Assembly (NCBI RefSeq): GCF_000013345.1
Contig: NC_007777.1
Coordinates: 2,728,001 to 2,792,000 of the forward strand
Length of the DNA: 64,000 bases
Direction: 5' to 3'
Source: Frankia casuarinae
Lineage (GTDB): Bacteria; Actinomycetota; Actinomycetes; Frankiales; Frankiaceae
Shown: in pieces, positions 1 through 7,468 of the stretch
Layout of the letters: the number at the start of each line of letters is the position of its first letter
Numbering within the stretch: position 1 is the stretch's first letter
Program-made: the position numbers and the translations under genes
The notes under the pieces: generated by a model
The model's input: the letters and a program-made list of their open reading frames with translations, nothing else
What the model was told of the DNA's origin: nothing
Databases searched by the model: none

Positions 1-357
1 TGTCGGCGCCGCCGTAGGGGTGGACGGCGAGGTACGTCGGCGCCGGGACAGCGGCGGGTAGTTCAGCGCGGCGAGCTCCTGCTCGGTCCATCCGGCGTCC
101 ACCGCGGCGGCGCGTCTGGCCGCGTAGTCGTCGTCCGCGGCCGCGATTTCCTCGACGGCGGCGTCGGTCAGAGCGCGTCCTTCGGCGCGGGCGGCGGCGA
201 GCAGCTCGGCCGTGCGGGCCTTTGCCCGCGCGGGCCCGTCGGCGGCGTCGGCGCGCCGGGCCGCCGCGAGACCGAGGTCGCCGATCGCGGCCACCCGCCC
301 GCCCAGTGCCTCAAGCGCCGCCTGTTCCGCGGCCTTTCGGGTTGCCTGGGTTGCCAT
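1..357 (-). CDS. Hypothetical Ala-rich protein, cut by window edge
   Basis: An open frame starts at an ATG at 357 and runs 119 codons off the left edge without a stop. The product begins MATQATRKAAEQAALEALGG and is rich in Ala, Arg and Glu with predicted long helices, including the stretches RTAELLAAARAEGRALTDAA and DAGWTEQELAALNYPPLS. It diverges from the mobilisation genes at 531, so the two probably share the 358-530 control region. I do not recognise a family. Helical Ala-rich proteins of this kind are common accessory genes of actinobacterial mobile elements, but that is inference from context. Confidence 0.55.
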   Translation of the reverse strand, partial: MATQATRKAAEQAALEALGGRVAAIGDLGLAAARRADAADGPARAKARTAELLAAARAEGRALTDAAVEEIAAADDDYAARRAAAVDAGWTEQELAALNYPPLSRRRRTSPSTPTAAPT

Positions 358-470
358 CGCCTCACCGTCTCCTGCCGTGAAAACGCGGCGACCGCCCCGT
401 CCAGCCGCCGCTTTGGACCGGGCCACGCTGGCAGCCGCCGCCGGGCCCTGTCACCTCAGATCGCGGCAGC

Positions 471-525
471 AAGATATCCATCCGTCCCACGGATGGAGGG
501 TCCGCGCCGGCGGGCGCGGACAGGG
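471..525. other. Tandem hairpins before mobC, candidate oriT
   Basis: Two perfect inverted repeats stand back to back just upstream of mobC. The first pairs TCCATCCGT (477-485) with ACGGATGGA (489-497) around CCC. The second pairs GTCCGCGCC (500-508) with GGCGCGGAC (513-521) around a 4-nt loop. Mobilisation origins usually lie directly upstream of the relaxosome genes and carry inverted repeats near the nick site, so this is a candidate oriT. A terminator or operator for the mobC-relaxase operon is the alternative. Confidence 0.4.
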
Positions 526-530
526 CGGCC

Positions 531-947
531 GTGACCGGCACGAGTGGGGACGGCAGCGGCCTGTCTGCGCGGCCGCGCCGCTACCGGCCCCCGGGACAGG
601 GCCGGGCGGTGTACCGGATACGGCTCGCGGACGACGAACTCGCCGAGTTGCGCGAGGCAGCCGGACGCGTCCAGATGAGCCTCAGCGGCTACATCGCCGA
701 GGCAGCCCTCACCGTGGCACGCAACACGCGACCGCCGACCCAGACGCCGTGGCGGGACGCCCTGGTCCATCTGGCCGAGGCATCCGCTCAGCTACGCCGC
801 GTGGGAGGAAACCTCAACCAGCTCGTCGCCCGCTTCCACACCGTCGGTGAGCCTCCCGCCCGGTTGGAGGAAGTGCTGCGGATCGTGCTCGCCCACGCGG
901 AACGGGTGGAGCGGGCCGCAGACCGGACCGCCGCGAAACTTCCATGA
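531..947 (+). CDS. MobC-like mobilisation accessory protein
   Basis: The 138-aa product (GTG start) should help the relaxase bind and open the transfer origin. Residues 30-65 form a ribbon-helix-helix-like region (IRLADDELAELREAAGRV, then MSLSGYIAEAAL). The segment LRRVGGNLNQLV near residue 90 matches the conserved MobC signature, and the C-terminus is helical. The stop codon overlaps the relaxase start as ATGA, so the two are translationally coupled. The paired hairpins at 471-525 lie directly upstream. Confidence 0.78.
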   Translation: MTGTSGDGSGLSARPRRYRPPGQGRAVYRIRLADDELAELREAAGRVQMSLSGYIAEAALTVARNTRPPTQTPWRDALVHLAEASAQLRRVGGNLNQLVARFHTVGEPPARLEEVLRIVLAHAERVERAADRTAAKLP

Positions 948-2398
948 TCGGGAAGGTGGTGCGGGGGAAGGAGGTCCACGGCCTGCTCTACTACCTGTTC
1001 CGCGAGTCGGAGGAGCACGTGGACCCACATCTGGTCGGCGCCTTCGACGACCACGAACTCCTCGAACCACCACGCCTGCCTGACGGAAGCCGCGACATAG
1101 GCCCGTTGGGCCGGTGGATGAACCAGTTCATCAAACTCACCCCACCGCAGATCCGTCCGAAGGCGATCGTGTGGCATCTGTCGATCTCCGCCGCACCCGA
1201 GGACCGGACGCTCACCGACGCCGAGTGGCGGCAGGTGTGCGCGGACATGGTCGTGCGCACGGGTCTGGCCCCGGCCGACGATCCACACGGCTGCCGGTGG
1301 GCTGCGGTGCGCCACGCTGACAACCACGTCCACCTCGTCGTCGTACTGGCCCGTGGCGACGGGCGACGGGCTCATCCGGACTCCGACTACCACCGGGTAG
1401 GGGAGGTGTGCCGGGACGCAGAGATCCGCCACGGCCTCCGCCGCACCCGGGCACGTAACCGCACCGCCGAGCCGCGGCCGACCCGTGCCGAGCAGGAGAA
1501 GGCCGCCCGGCATGGACAGGAGGAGCCGGTGCGGGTCCGGCTGGCCCGCACGGTGCGCGCGGCCGCGGTGAGCGCGCATGACCGGGACAGTTTCGCCGCC
1601 GCGCTCGAACGGGACGGGCTGCTGGTCCGCTGGCGGCACAGCGACCGGAACCCCGGCGAGATCACCGGCTACGCGGTGGCGTGGCCCGGTGATCTGACCG
1701 GCGACGGGCAGCCAGTCTGGTACGGCGGGTCGAGGCTCGGCGCTGACCTGTCCCTGCCGAAACTCGCCCGCCGCTGGACCCCACCCGCGGACGGCGACGT
1801 TCCGGAGGGGCAGCGGATCGTCGATCCGGCCGCCCGCCGGCAGACGGTCGCCGACGCGGCCCGCGCCGCCCGCGTCGCTGCCGGCCATATCCACACCGCC
1901 GCCACCGATCCGGCCGCCGCGGGGACGGGGGAACCGGCCGCGCATGCCGCCGGCGACCTCGCCGGCGCCGCCGCCCACCTGTTCGGCGGAGGCGGGCCGG
2001 GTGTGCTCGACGGCGCCGCCCGCCGTCTGGTGCAGGCCGGCGCTGCCCCCTACGGCCGTACCCCCCACGCCGATGGGACTGCCGATCTGCTGCGTGGGCA
2101 GGCGCGGCTGCTGCGTGCGCTCGGGCGGATCGGCGGGCAACGCAACGACGCCGCCGAGTTGCTGCTCGCCCTGGCCGAGCTTGCCGAGGCCATCGCCCGG
2201 CTGCGCCGCGCCCAGCAGGCCCTCGACGCCGCCCGCGACGCCCAGGCCGCCGGCGATGCGCTGCGCCAGCATACCGCCGCCCTGAGCCCGCCGCGCCCCC
2301 GCACCGCCGCGGTGCGGGCTTCTACGGTGGCCGCACCGTCGCAGGACGCCCGGTCGACCCTGGCTGATCCGACGCCGCCCACCCGCCCTCACCGGTAG
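944..2398 (+). CDS. MobA/VirD2-type relaxase
   Basis: This 484-aa protein is expected to nick DNA at oriT and pilot the transferred strand. The N-terminal domain has adjacent tyrosines (LLYYLF, Y16/Y17) as candidate catalytic residues. The metal-binding HUH-type triad is HADNHVHLVV (H124, H128, H130). IVWHLSISAAPEDRTL before it fits the central strand of the relaxase fold. The C-terminal half is Ala/Arg-rich with coiled-coil character, as in other actinobacterial mobilisation relaxases. It overlaps mobC by 4 bp and is followed by a small coiled-coil gene and a primase, an order typical of a mobilisation module. Confidence 0.87.
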   Translation: MIGKVVRGKEVHGLLYYLFRESEEHVDPHLVGAFDDHELLEPPRLPDGSRDIGPLGRWMNQFIKLTPPQIRPKAIVWHLSISAAPEDRTLTDAEWRQVCADMVVRTGLAPADDPHGCRWAAVRHADNHVHLVVVLARGDGRRAHPDSDYHRVGEVCRDAEIRHGLRRTRARNRTAEPRPTRAEQEKAARHGQEEPVRVRLARTVRAAAVSAHDRDSFAAALERDGLLVRWRHSDRNPGEITGYAVAWPGDLTGDGQPVWYGGSRLGADLSLPKLARRWTPPADGDVPEGQRIVDPAARRQTVADAARAARVAAGHIHTAATDPAAAGTGEPAAHAAGDLAGAAAHLFGGGGPGVLDGAARRLVQAGAAPYGRTPHADGTADLLRGQARLLRALGRIGGQRNDAAELLLALAELAEAIARLRRAQQALDAARDAQAAGDALRQHTAALSPPRPRTAAVRASTVAAPSQDARSTLADPTPPTRPHR

Positions 2399-2410
2399 GA
2401 GCCGCCCGCC

Positions 2411-2590
2411 ATGCCTGACACCGATGCCGCTCTGCGTCAGCGTCTCGATGACCAGCAGACCCTGCTCGACGCCCAGCAGCAGCAGATCGAGGATCTGACC
2501 GCCGCCTACGAGGCGCTGACTGACACTGTCGCGGCACTCCACCGCCGCCTAGCGGCGGTGGAGTCGTCGGCTGGCTCCCGGCCGTGGTGA
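2411..2590 (+). CDS. Small coiled-coil protein between relaxase and primase
   Basis: An ATG 12 nt after the relaxase stop opens a 59-codon frame with the product MPDTDAALRQRLDDQQTLLD followed by Gln-rich heptads (AQQQQIEDLTAAYEALTDTV) and HRRLAAVES. Leu and Ala fall at coiled-coil spacings over almost the whole length. Its stop overlaps the start of the primase, so all three genes probably form one operon. The function is unknown; a small oligomerising partner of the relaxase or primase is a guess. Confidence 0.62.
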   Translation: MPDTDAALRQRLDDQQTLLDAQQQQIEDLTAAYEALTDTVAALHRRLAAVESSAGSRPW

Positions 2591-4509
2591 GCGGACCGGG
2601 ACCGGTCGAGCCGCAGGTCGCTGCCCACCTGTCGGCCGCGGCCGCGCAGGCGGGCAGCCGCGACGGCTGGGCCCGGTGGCTGGCGCTGGCCGGGCAGGCC
2701 CGCACGCGAGCAAACCCGGTGCGGGACGCTGCCCTGCTCGTCGACCCGCTGACCCGCCTGTTCCACGCCCGCGGCTACAGCCTCGCCGCCGGCGAGCGTG
2801 GCCAGGTGCGGGTGGACCGCGTCCACCGCACGGTCACCCACCCCCCGACGTTCCTCGCGGATCTGGGGATCATGCAGGATCTCGCGCATGCCGCCGCCCA
2901 CCTGATGCTGCACCCGGATCTTGGCCCGCAGGTCGACTGCGTCGGGCGGGACCGCGCCGAGGCGCTTAGCGTCGCCTACCTCGTCGCCGCCCACGCCGGT
3001 GTCCCCCTGCCCGTCCCTGATGCCCTGCCCGATCCGCGGCAGTGGGCCGCCGGAGCGGATCCGGCCGGCGTCGTCCGTGAGGCCACCCGTCGGGTGTGGA
3101 GCGCCGCCGACCGGCTGGGCCATGCTCTGGCTCCCGGCCCGCGCCCGGGTGCCCAGCAACTCCGCGAAGCACGCCGGCGCGCTAACACTCCCCGGACCGA
3201 GGGCCTTGCCACCCGGGCGCGGACGCTGCGCGTCCACGCGGACTCGTCGCTACCGCCCCCACCCCGACAGGCCAGCGCCGAGCATGCCCGGCTCTACGAC
3301 GCGATCCGCGCAGCCGCCCGCTGGTACACCCTGCACCTCACCGGCGCCGCCGACGGCCCGGCCGGACGGATGCTCGCCGAGCGGGGCCTGGCCGACGTCG
3401 CGTCTGATCCGCGGTGGATGGTCGGCTACGCCCCGCCCGGCTGGACCGGGCTCGTCGACCAACTGCACGCCCTCGGGTTCACCGAGCAGGAGCTGCTCGA
3501 CGCCGGCCTGGCCGCTCGTACCCGCCGCGGCACCCTGGTGGACCGGTTCCGTCACCGGCTGCTGTTCGGCCTGCGTGACCCCGACGGGCGGATCGTCGGG
3601 TTCATCGGCCGGGCGCTTGACGGGCAGACCCCGAAATACCTCAACAGCCCCACTACGGTTCTCTTCGACAAAAGTCGGCTGCTGTTCGGCCTGGCCGAGC
3701 AGCGCGACCTGCTCGCGGCCGGCGCCCGGCCGGTCGTCGTGGAGGGGCCCACCGACGTGCTCGCCGTCGCCGTCGCCGCCCGCCAGACCGGCCGGGCCCT
3801 GGCCGCGGTGGCGGCCTGCGGCACCGCGTTCACCGCCGACCACGCCCGTGTGCTGGGCTCCGCCACCCCCGGCCGGGACGGGATCACCGTCGCCCACGAC
3901 CCCGACCCCGCCGGGCTGCGTGCCGCCGCCCGCGCCTACCAGGTGCTACGCGACCTCGACACCCGCCTGCACCACGCCGACCTGCCCGCCGGGGCCGACC
4001 CCGCCGGGCTGCTGGCTACCGCCGGCCCGGACGCGCTGCGCGCCGCGCTGAGCGACCCGGCGCGGCTACGGCCCCTGGCCGCCGCCGTCATTGACCAGCG
4101 CCTTGCCTGGCTCGACGACGACCACCGCCGCTTCCTCGAACATCAGTTCACCGCCCTGCGGGCGGTGGCACCGATCATCGCCACCGAGGATCCCGCGCTC
4201 GTCGGCGGACTCGTCTCCTATACCGCCGGGCGTATCGGCCTGGACGCCAGTGATGTCATCGGCGCGGTCTTCGACGCCGTCGGGGACCTGTCCGGCGCGG
4301 CGCTGGCCCGTCTGCACAGCGGCACCGGCAACCGGTCCGCCGCCGAGATCAGCGCCGCCGCTGCCCTGCCGGGTGCCGGGGGGCCGCGGGCCGCGGCGGC
4401 GCTCGCCGCCGCCTACCCGTCCTCCACCCGCCCTGTCCTTGCCGCCCTGTCCCTGCCGCCCCGGCCCGCCTCGGTGGACACCGCCGCCGACCAGTCCCGT
4501 GCCCGCTGA
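2584..4509 (+). CDS. DnaG-like primase with Toprim domain and ImmA-like N-terminal region
   Basis: The 641-aa protein probably primes replication of the transferred strand. Residues 220-380 resemble the DnaG catalytic N-lobe (WMVGYAPPGW, RHRLLFGLRDPDGRIVGF, GQTPKYLNSP). The Toprim fold follows, with the acidic motif VVVEGPTDVLAV near 384 and HDPDPAGLRAA near 438 as its DxD equivalent. No CHC2 zinc finger is visible. Instead residues 95-140 (LAHAAAHLMLHP, then EALSVAYLVAAHAG) look like the helix pair of an ImmA/IrrE metallopeptidase, with H102 and H106 but Ala in place of the catalytic Glu. The start could be GTG 2584 or GTG 2587. Confidence 0.8.
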   Translation: MVSGPGPVEPQVAAHLSAAAAQAGSRDGWARWLALAGQARTRANPVRDAALLVDPLTRLFHARGYSLAAGERGQVRVDRVHRTVTHPPTFLADLGIMQDLAHAAAHLMLHPDLGPQVDCVGRDRAEALSVAYLVAAHAGVPLPVPDALPDPRQWAAGADPAGVVREATRRVWSAADRLGHALAPGPRPGAQQLREARRRANTPRTEGLATRARTLRVHADSSLPPPPRQASAEHARLYDAIRAAARWYTLHLTGAADGPAGRMLAERGLADVASDPRWMVGYAPPGWTGLVDQLHALGFTEQELLDAGLAARTRRGTLVDRFRHRLLFGLRDPDGRIVGFIGRALDGQTPKYLNSPTTVLFDKSRLLFGLAEQRDLLAAGARPVVVEGPTDVLAVAVAARQTGRALAAVAACGTAFTADHARVLGSATPGRDGITVAHDPDPAGLRAAARAYQVLRDLDTRLHHADLPAGADPAGLLATAGPDALRAALSDPARLRPLAAAVIDQRLAWLDDDHRRFLEHQFTALRAVAPIIATEDPALVGGLVSYTAGRIGLDASDVIGAVFDAVGDLSGAALARLHSGTGNRSAAEISAAAALPGAGGPRAAAALAAAYPSSTRPVLAALSLPPRPASVDTAADQSRAR

Positions 4510-4524
4510 CCTGGAGTCCCTTTC

Positions 4525-5382
4525 GTGACCGACCCGCAGCCCACCCAGGCACCCCCCAGCTACCCGGATCCACTGACCGACGCCGTCAGCGCCGCCGCCG
4601 AGAAATCGATCGGAGCGCTGACCGCCGTCACGTTCGCCGCGCAGATCCTCGTCGAACGCAAATCCGGAAAGACCGAGCAGGAAACCGCCCGGCTCCGCGA
4701 CCAGCAGGACGCCTGGGCCTCCCACCACCATGCCCGCCGCTTCCCTCACGGCGACGGTCCGGGCAACAGCGCCGACCGAGACGGGTCCGCGCGGGACCGC
4801 GGCGCCGATCGGCAGGACTCTGCCGCCCGGCAGCACCGCACCACCGACCTGCCTGCCGAGGACCGGGCCGCCGCCAAACAGGCCGTCAGCGCGGTGTTCG
4901 CGGACAGGCCCGCGCTACGGGACGCGATCCGCGAGGCGGACGCGTTCGACGCGTTCGCCCGCCGGCTCACCACACTTGCCCGCGACCTGTCCCTGCATCC
5001 CGCCGACGTGCTCCGCCATGCCCGCGGCATGGCCGGCGGACTGGAACGGCGGGACGCAGCGACAGCCGCGGCGACGTTGCACGCCCGCCTCGGCTGGCTG
5101 GCCGACCCCACCACCGCCCCCCGCTGGGCCCAGCAGCGGGCGCAAAAAGCGCACAACGCCGCCCACCGACAGGATCGTGTGACCTCGCGCAGCCCGCAGC
5201 CCCGCCGCCCCACCACCTCCTCCCAGACCCGGCAGAGCCGCGGCGGCTCCGCCGGGCAGACCCGCCGCGCCGCCTACCCCGCCAGCCCGCTTCGCCCCAC
5301 CCCACCCACCGGCCCCGCCAGCCCACCCCGCACCCCAGAGGCCGGCCCCACGCCACCCCGCACGGCCGGTCCACGCCGCTGA
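4525..5382 (+). CDS. Hypothetical protein downstream of primase
   Basis: This 285-aa frame (GTG start, 15 nt after the primase stop) is of unknown family. An N-terminal helix (DAVSAAAEKSIGALTAVTFA) is followed by a charged linker, a central helical segment (RDAIREADAFDAFARRLTTL) and a long Pro/Arg/Ser-rich disordered tail. Its same-strand position suggests it belongs to the mobC-relaxase-primase operon. Composition of the last 90 residues is low complexity, so the true C-terminus is less certain than the middle. Confidence 0.58.
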   Translation: MTDPQPTQAPPSYPDPLTDAVSAAAEKSIGALTAVTFAAQILVERKSGKTEQETARLRDQQDAWASHHHARRFPHGDGPGNSADRDGSARDRGADRQDSAARQHRTTDLPAEDRAAAKQAVSAVFADRPALRDAIREADAFDAFARRLTTLARDLSLHPADVLRHARGMAGGLERRDAATAAATLHARLGWLADPTTAPRWAQQRAQKAHNAAHRQDRVTSRSPQPRRPTTSSQTRQSRGGSAGQTRRAAYPASPLRPTPPTGPASPPRTPEAGPTPPRTAGPRR

Positions 5383-5485
5383 CCCCCAGCCGGACCGCGC
5401 GAGGCGGCTACGGCTGTGACGGGTCTCCTGCTGCGGCGAGTCCTCGAGGAGGCAGGCAAGAATGCTGATCATTACGGCATTGTCA

Positions 5486-6538
5486 TTACCGGCGGGGGTG
5501 GCCCTCTTGGTGGGGCGATGGTGGAGACGGGGGCTGCATCCGCTGGTTGCTCTCCTGCCGCACTCTCGCGGTTGCTATCGATTGGAGGGGTCGAGGGAAG
5601 CCGGCGGCCAGGGTGCCACCGGCCAGGCAGGGCAGGAGGTCCGTCGCTGGGAGAGGGGAGTTCGTCCAGGGGGCGGCCAGCAGCGGACGGGCCAGGTCGA
5701 TCACGTCCTCCACCATCTCTTTCTCGACCGTGGCCCGTGCCAGCGCATGTACTCTGCGCGCGGCCTGCGCAAAGCGGCGTGTTTCGGTGGGGGTCCATGT
5801 CCGGGTTCGTTCGGTGTGGATCGCTGCAGCCGTCCGCGGAGGGTGCCGCCACAACCCGTCGGGCTCGCGACTGTTCAGGTACAGAGACGTGTTTCCGCGA
5901 CGGAACACGCTGGTGGTGTGCACGGGAACTGTTCGGAGATCGATGGCGTCTGCTTCACGAAGAATCGCCTCGAAGCAGGCGTCGTGAATGGTTGGATCGA
6001 TCGGCCGGCCGTAACCGTGTGCGGCGACCTGCGTCCAGTACCGGTCTAACACCCCCAGCCGGCTCAGCGCCGCGGGGACGGCGAGAAAGGCCACCTCGAC
6101 GCGGTAGCCGGCCGCGGCGAAACGCCGCGCCGGATGTTCGAACTCGTCCGGAAGTCGCATCGCCGACTCCATGAGCACGTCGATGCGGTGGTCGATAGCC
6201 CATTCCTGGGCCTTCTGCATCCACCGGCGTCCGTCGATGCTGGTGTAGGCGCCGGCTGTGGTGTCGTCCGCTGCCATGAGCGACGGGTACATCGGGTGAT
6301 ACGGCTTGAGAACATCCAGGTCGATGTGGATGGCTCCGCCGCGCCGGTCGAGCGCCTGAGCCACCATGAGCGCCGTGGCGGTCTTACCGGCACCCGTCTG
6401 TGCTGCGAGGAACACCACGACCGGCGCGGCCTGCCTCGGCCGTCCGGCATACTCCGTTGGAACGATCAGATCATGGAAGATCTGGTCGTTGCGGGCCTCG
6501 GACAGCCGGTAGCGCTCCCGGTCAACATCACTGGCCAC
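5486..6538 (-). CDS. Zeta-toxin family kinase
   Basis: The 350-aa product belongs to the zeta toxin P-loop family, which phosphorylates UDP-N-acetylhexosamines and poisons cell-wall synthesis. The Walker A motif is AAQTGAGKT (K52), followed by IHIDLDVLKPYHP, the usual substrate-binding Asp-rich region, and an arginine-rich C-terminal lobe. I chose the GTG at 6538, which overlaps the antitoxin stop (GTGGCCAGTGA). Longer frames upstream read through the antitoxin in another frame. The C-terminus is longer than in the plasmid pSM19035 zeta. The gene pair sits between the forward and reverse transfer genes and is likely an addiction module. Confidence 0.85.
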   Translation of the reverse strand: MASDVDRERYRLSEARNDQIFHDLIVPTEYAGRPRQAAPVVVFLAAQTGAGKTATALMVAQALDRRGGAIHIDLDVLKPYHPMYPSLMAADDTTAGAYTSIDGRRWMQKAQEWAIDHRIDVLMESAMRLPDEFEHPARRFAAAGYRVEVAFLAVPAALSRLGVLDRYWTQVAAHGYGRPIDPTIHDACFEAILREADAIDLRTVPVHTTSVFRRGNTSLYLNSREPDGLWRHPPRTAAAIHTERTRTWTPTETRRFAQAARRVHALARATVEKEMVEDVIDLARPLLAAPWTNSPLPATDLLPCLAGGTLAAGFPRPLQSIATARVRQESNQRMQPPSPPSPHQEGHPRR

Positions 6539-6839
6539 GCATCGACTCCAGGTAGCGCAGTGCCGCGGCGGAGGCACGCCGCGCCTCGGTGACGGCCTGC
6601 GGGTCGTCGGGGCGCAGCTCCCGCCGGAGGTCGGCAAATGCCTTCATCTGCTGCCGCCACCCCGCGACGTCTGTGGGGCTGGAACCTCCCGGGTCGTCGG
6701 CCGCAGCCGACACCAGCGAGGCGTAGCCCCCCACAACCTGGTTGATCTCCTCGACCGCAGTCTCACAGGACGCCGCAGTGGCGTCATGCCATTCGAAGGC
6801 TGTAAGGCCACCCACGACGGACTCTTCGGTGTTCTCCAT
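6528..6839 (-). CDS. Putative antitoxin paired with zeta toxin
   Basis: This 103-aa acidic protein (MENTEESVVGGLTAFEWHD...) ends inside the start of the zeta toxin, an 11-nt overlap typical of toxin-antitoxin pairs. It is all-helical by eye (CETAVEEINQVVGGYASLV, QQMKAFADLRRELRPDD, ARRASAAALRYLESMRG). Epsilon antitoxins are also small helical proteins, but I see no clear epsilon motif. The ribosome site GAGGAGA lies about 7 nt before the ATG. The antitoxin call rests on gene order and size. Confidence 0.62.
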   Translation of the reverse strand: MENTEESVVGGLTAFEWHDATAASCETAVEEINQVVGGYASLVSAAADDPGGSSPTDVAGWRQQMKAFADLRRELRPDDPQAVTEARRASAAALRYLESMRGQ

Positions 6840-6889
6840 GCTGTCTTTCTCCTCTCCCGCCGGTCAGTGAGACAGGATTCTCCACGCCC

Positions 6890-7468
6890 TTATTTCAGAT
6901 AGGCGCCGGCATCGCCGTCGTGGCCGTAGGGGTCGTTGACCTCCGGGGCGCCGGCGGGCCAGCCGGCGGATGGGGGGACGGTACGCAGGGACTGGTCGGG
7001 TTCATGGGGGTGGGTGGCGCGGTCGGGGTTGCAGCGGGCGAACGGGCCGGTGGGGCTCATCAGCCGGTGCAGGTGGGGGTAGAGGTGGTGGGTCAGCCAG
7101 TCGGAGATGCCGGTCTGCGGGTTGAGTCGGAAGTGTTCGAAGGTCCGCCAGCAGGCCTCGAGGATGAGGCCGGCTTCGGTGTGGTCCCACCAGTGGGGGC
7201 ACCAGCGGAACTCCCCGCCGAGTGGCCGGGCGAAGGCGGGGGCGAAGAACTGTTCGACGAACGCGACCACGTCCGGGTAGAGCGGGTCGGCCTGTTCCTG
7301 CTGTTCCTGTCCGCGGCTGTCGGCGCTGCCCGCCGGGGCGGTCGGGGTGCTGGTGAGGTCGCTGAAAGCGGCGTCGTGGTCGTCGATGGCGGTTTCCAGG
7401 CGGGCCAGGCGGGCGGTGAGCGCGTCGAGTGTCACCTGCAGGTCAGAGGTGGGTGAGGGGGCTGTCAT
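6890..7468 (-). CDS. DUF4913 family protein
   Basis: The 192-aa product carries the DUF4913 signature at residues 75-140: FRWCPHWWDHTEAGLILEAC, then WRTFEHFRL, TGISDWLTHHLYPHLHRL and SPTGPFARC. DUF4913 genes are frequent in actinobacterial conjugative elements beside coupling-protein genes, and their role is not known. The start overlaps the end of the coupling protein gene by 26 bp, so expression is coupled. An N-terminal coiled coil (LDALTARLARLETAIDD) and a disordered linker precede the domain. Confidence 0.82.
   Translation of the reverse strand: MTAPSPTSDLQVTLDALTARLARLETAIDDHDAAFSDLTSTPTAPAGSADSRGQEQQEQADPLYPDVVAFVEQFFAPAFARPLGGEFRWCPHWWDHTEAGLILEACWRTFEHFRLNPQTGISDWLTHHLYPHLHRLMSPTGPFARCNPDRATHPHEPDQSLRTVPPSAGWPAGAPEVNDPYGHDGDAGAYLK

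Noticed and set aside
5416-6592. Long forward frames over the zeta toxin region
   Set aside because: They mirror the zeta toxin and antitoxin on the other strand. The composition is not protein-like and no motif was found.
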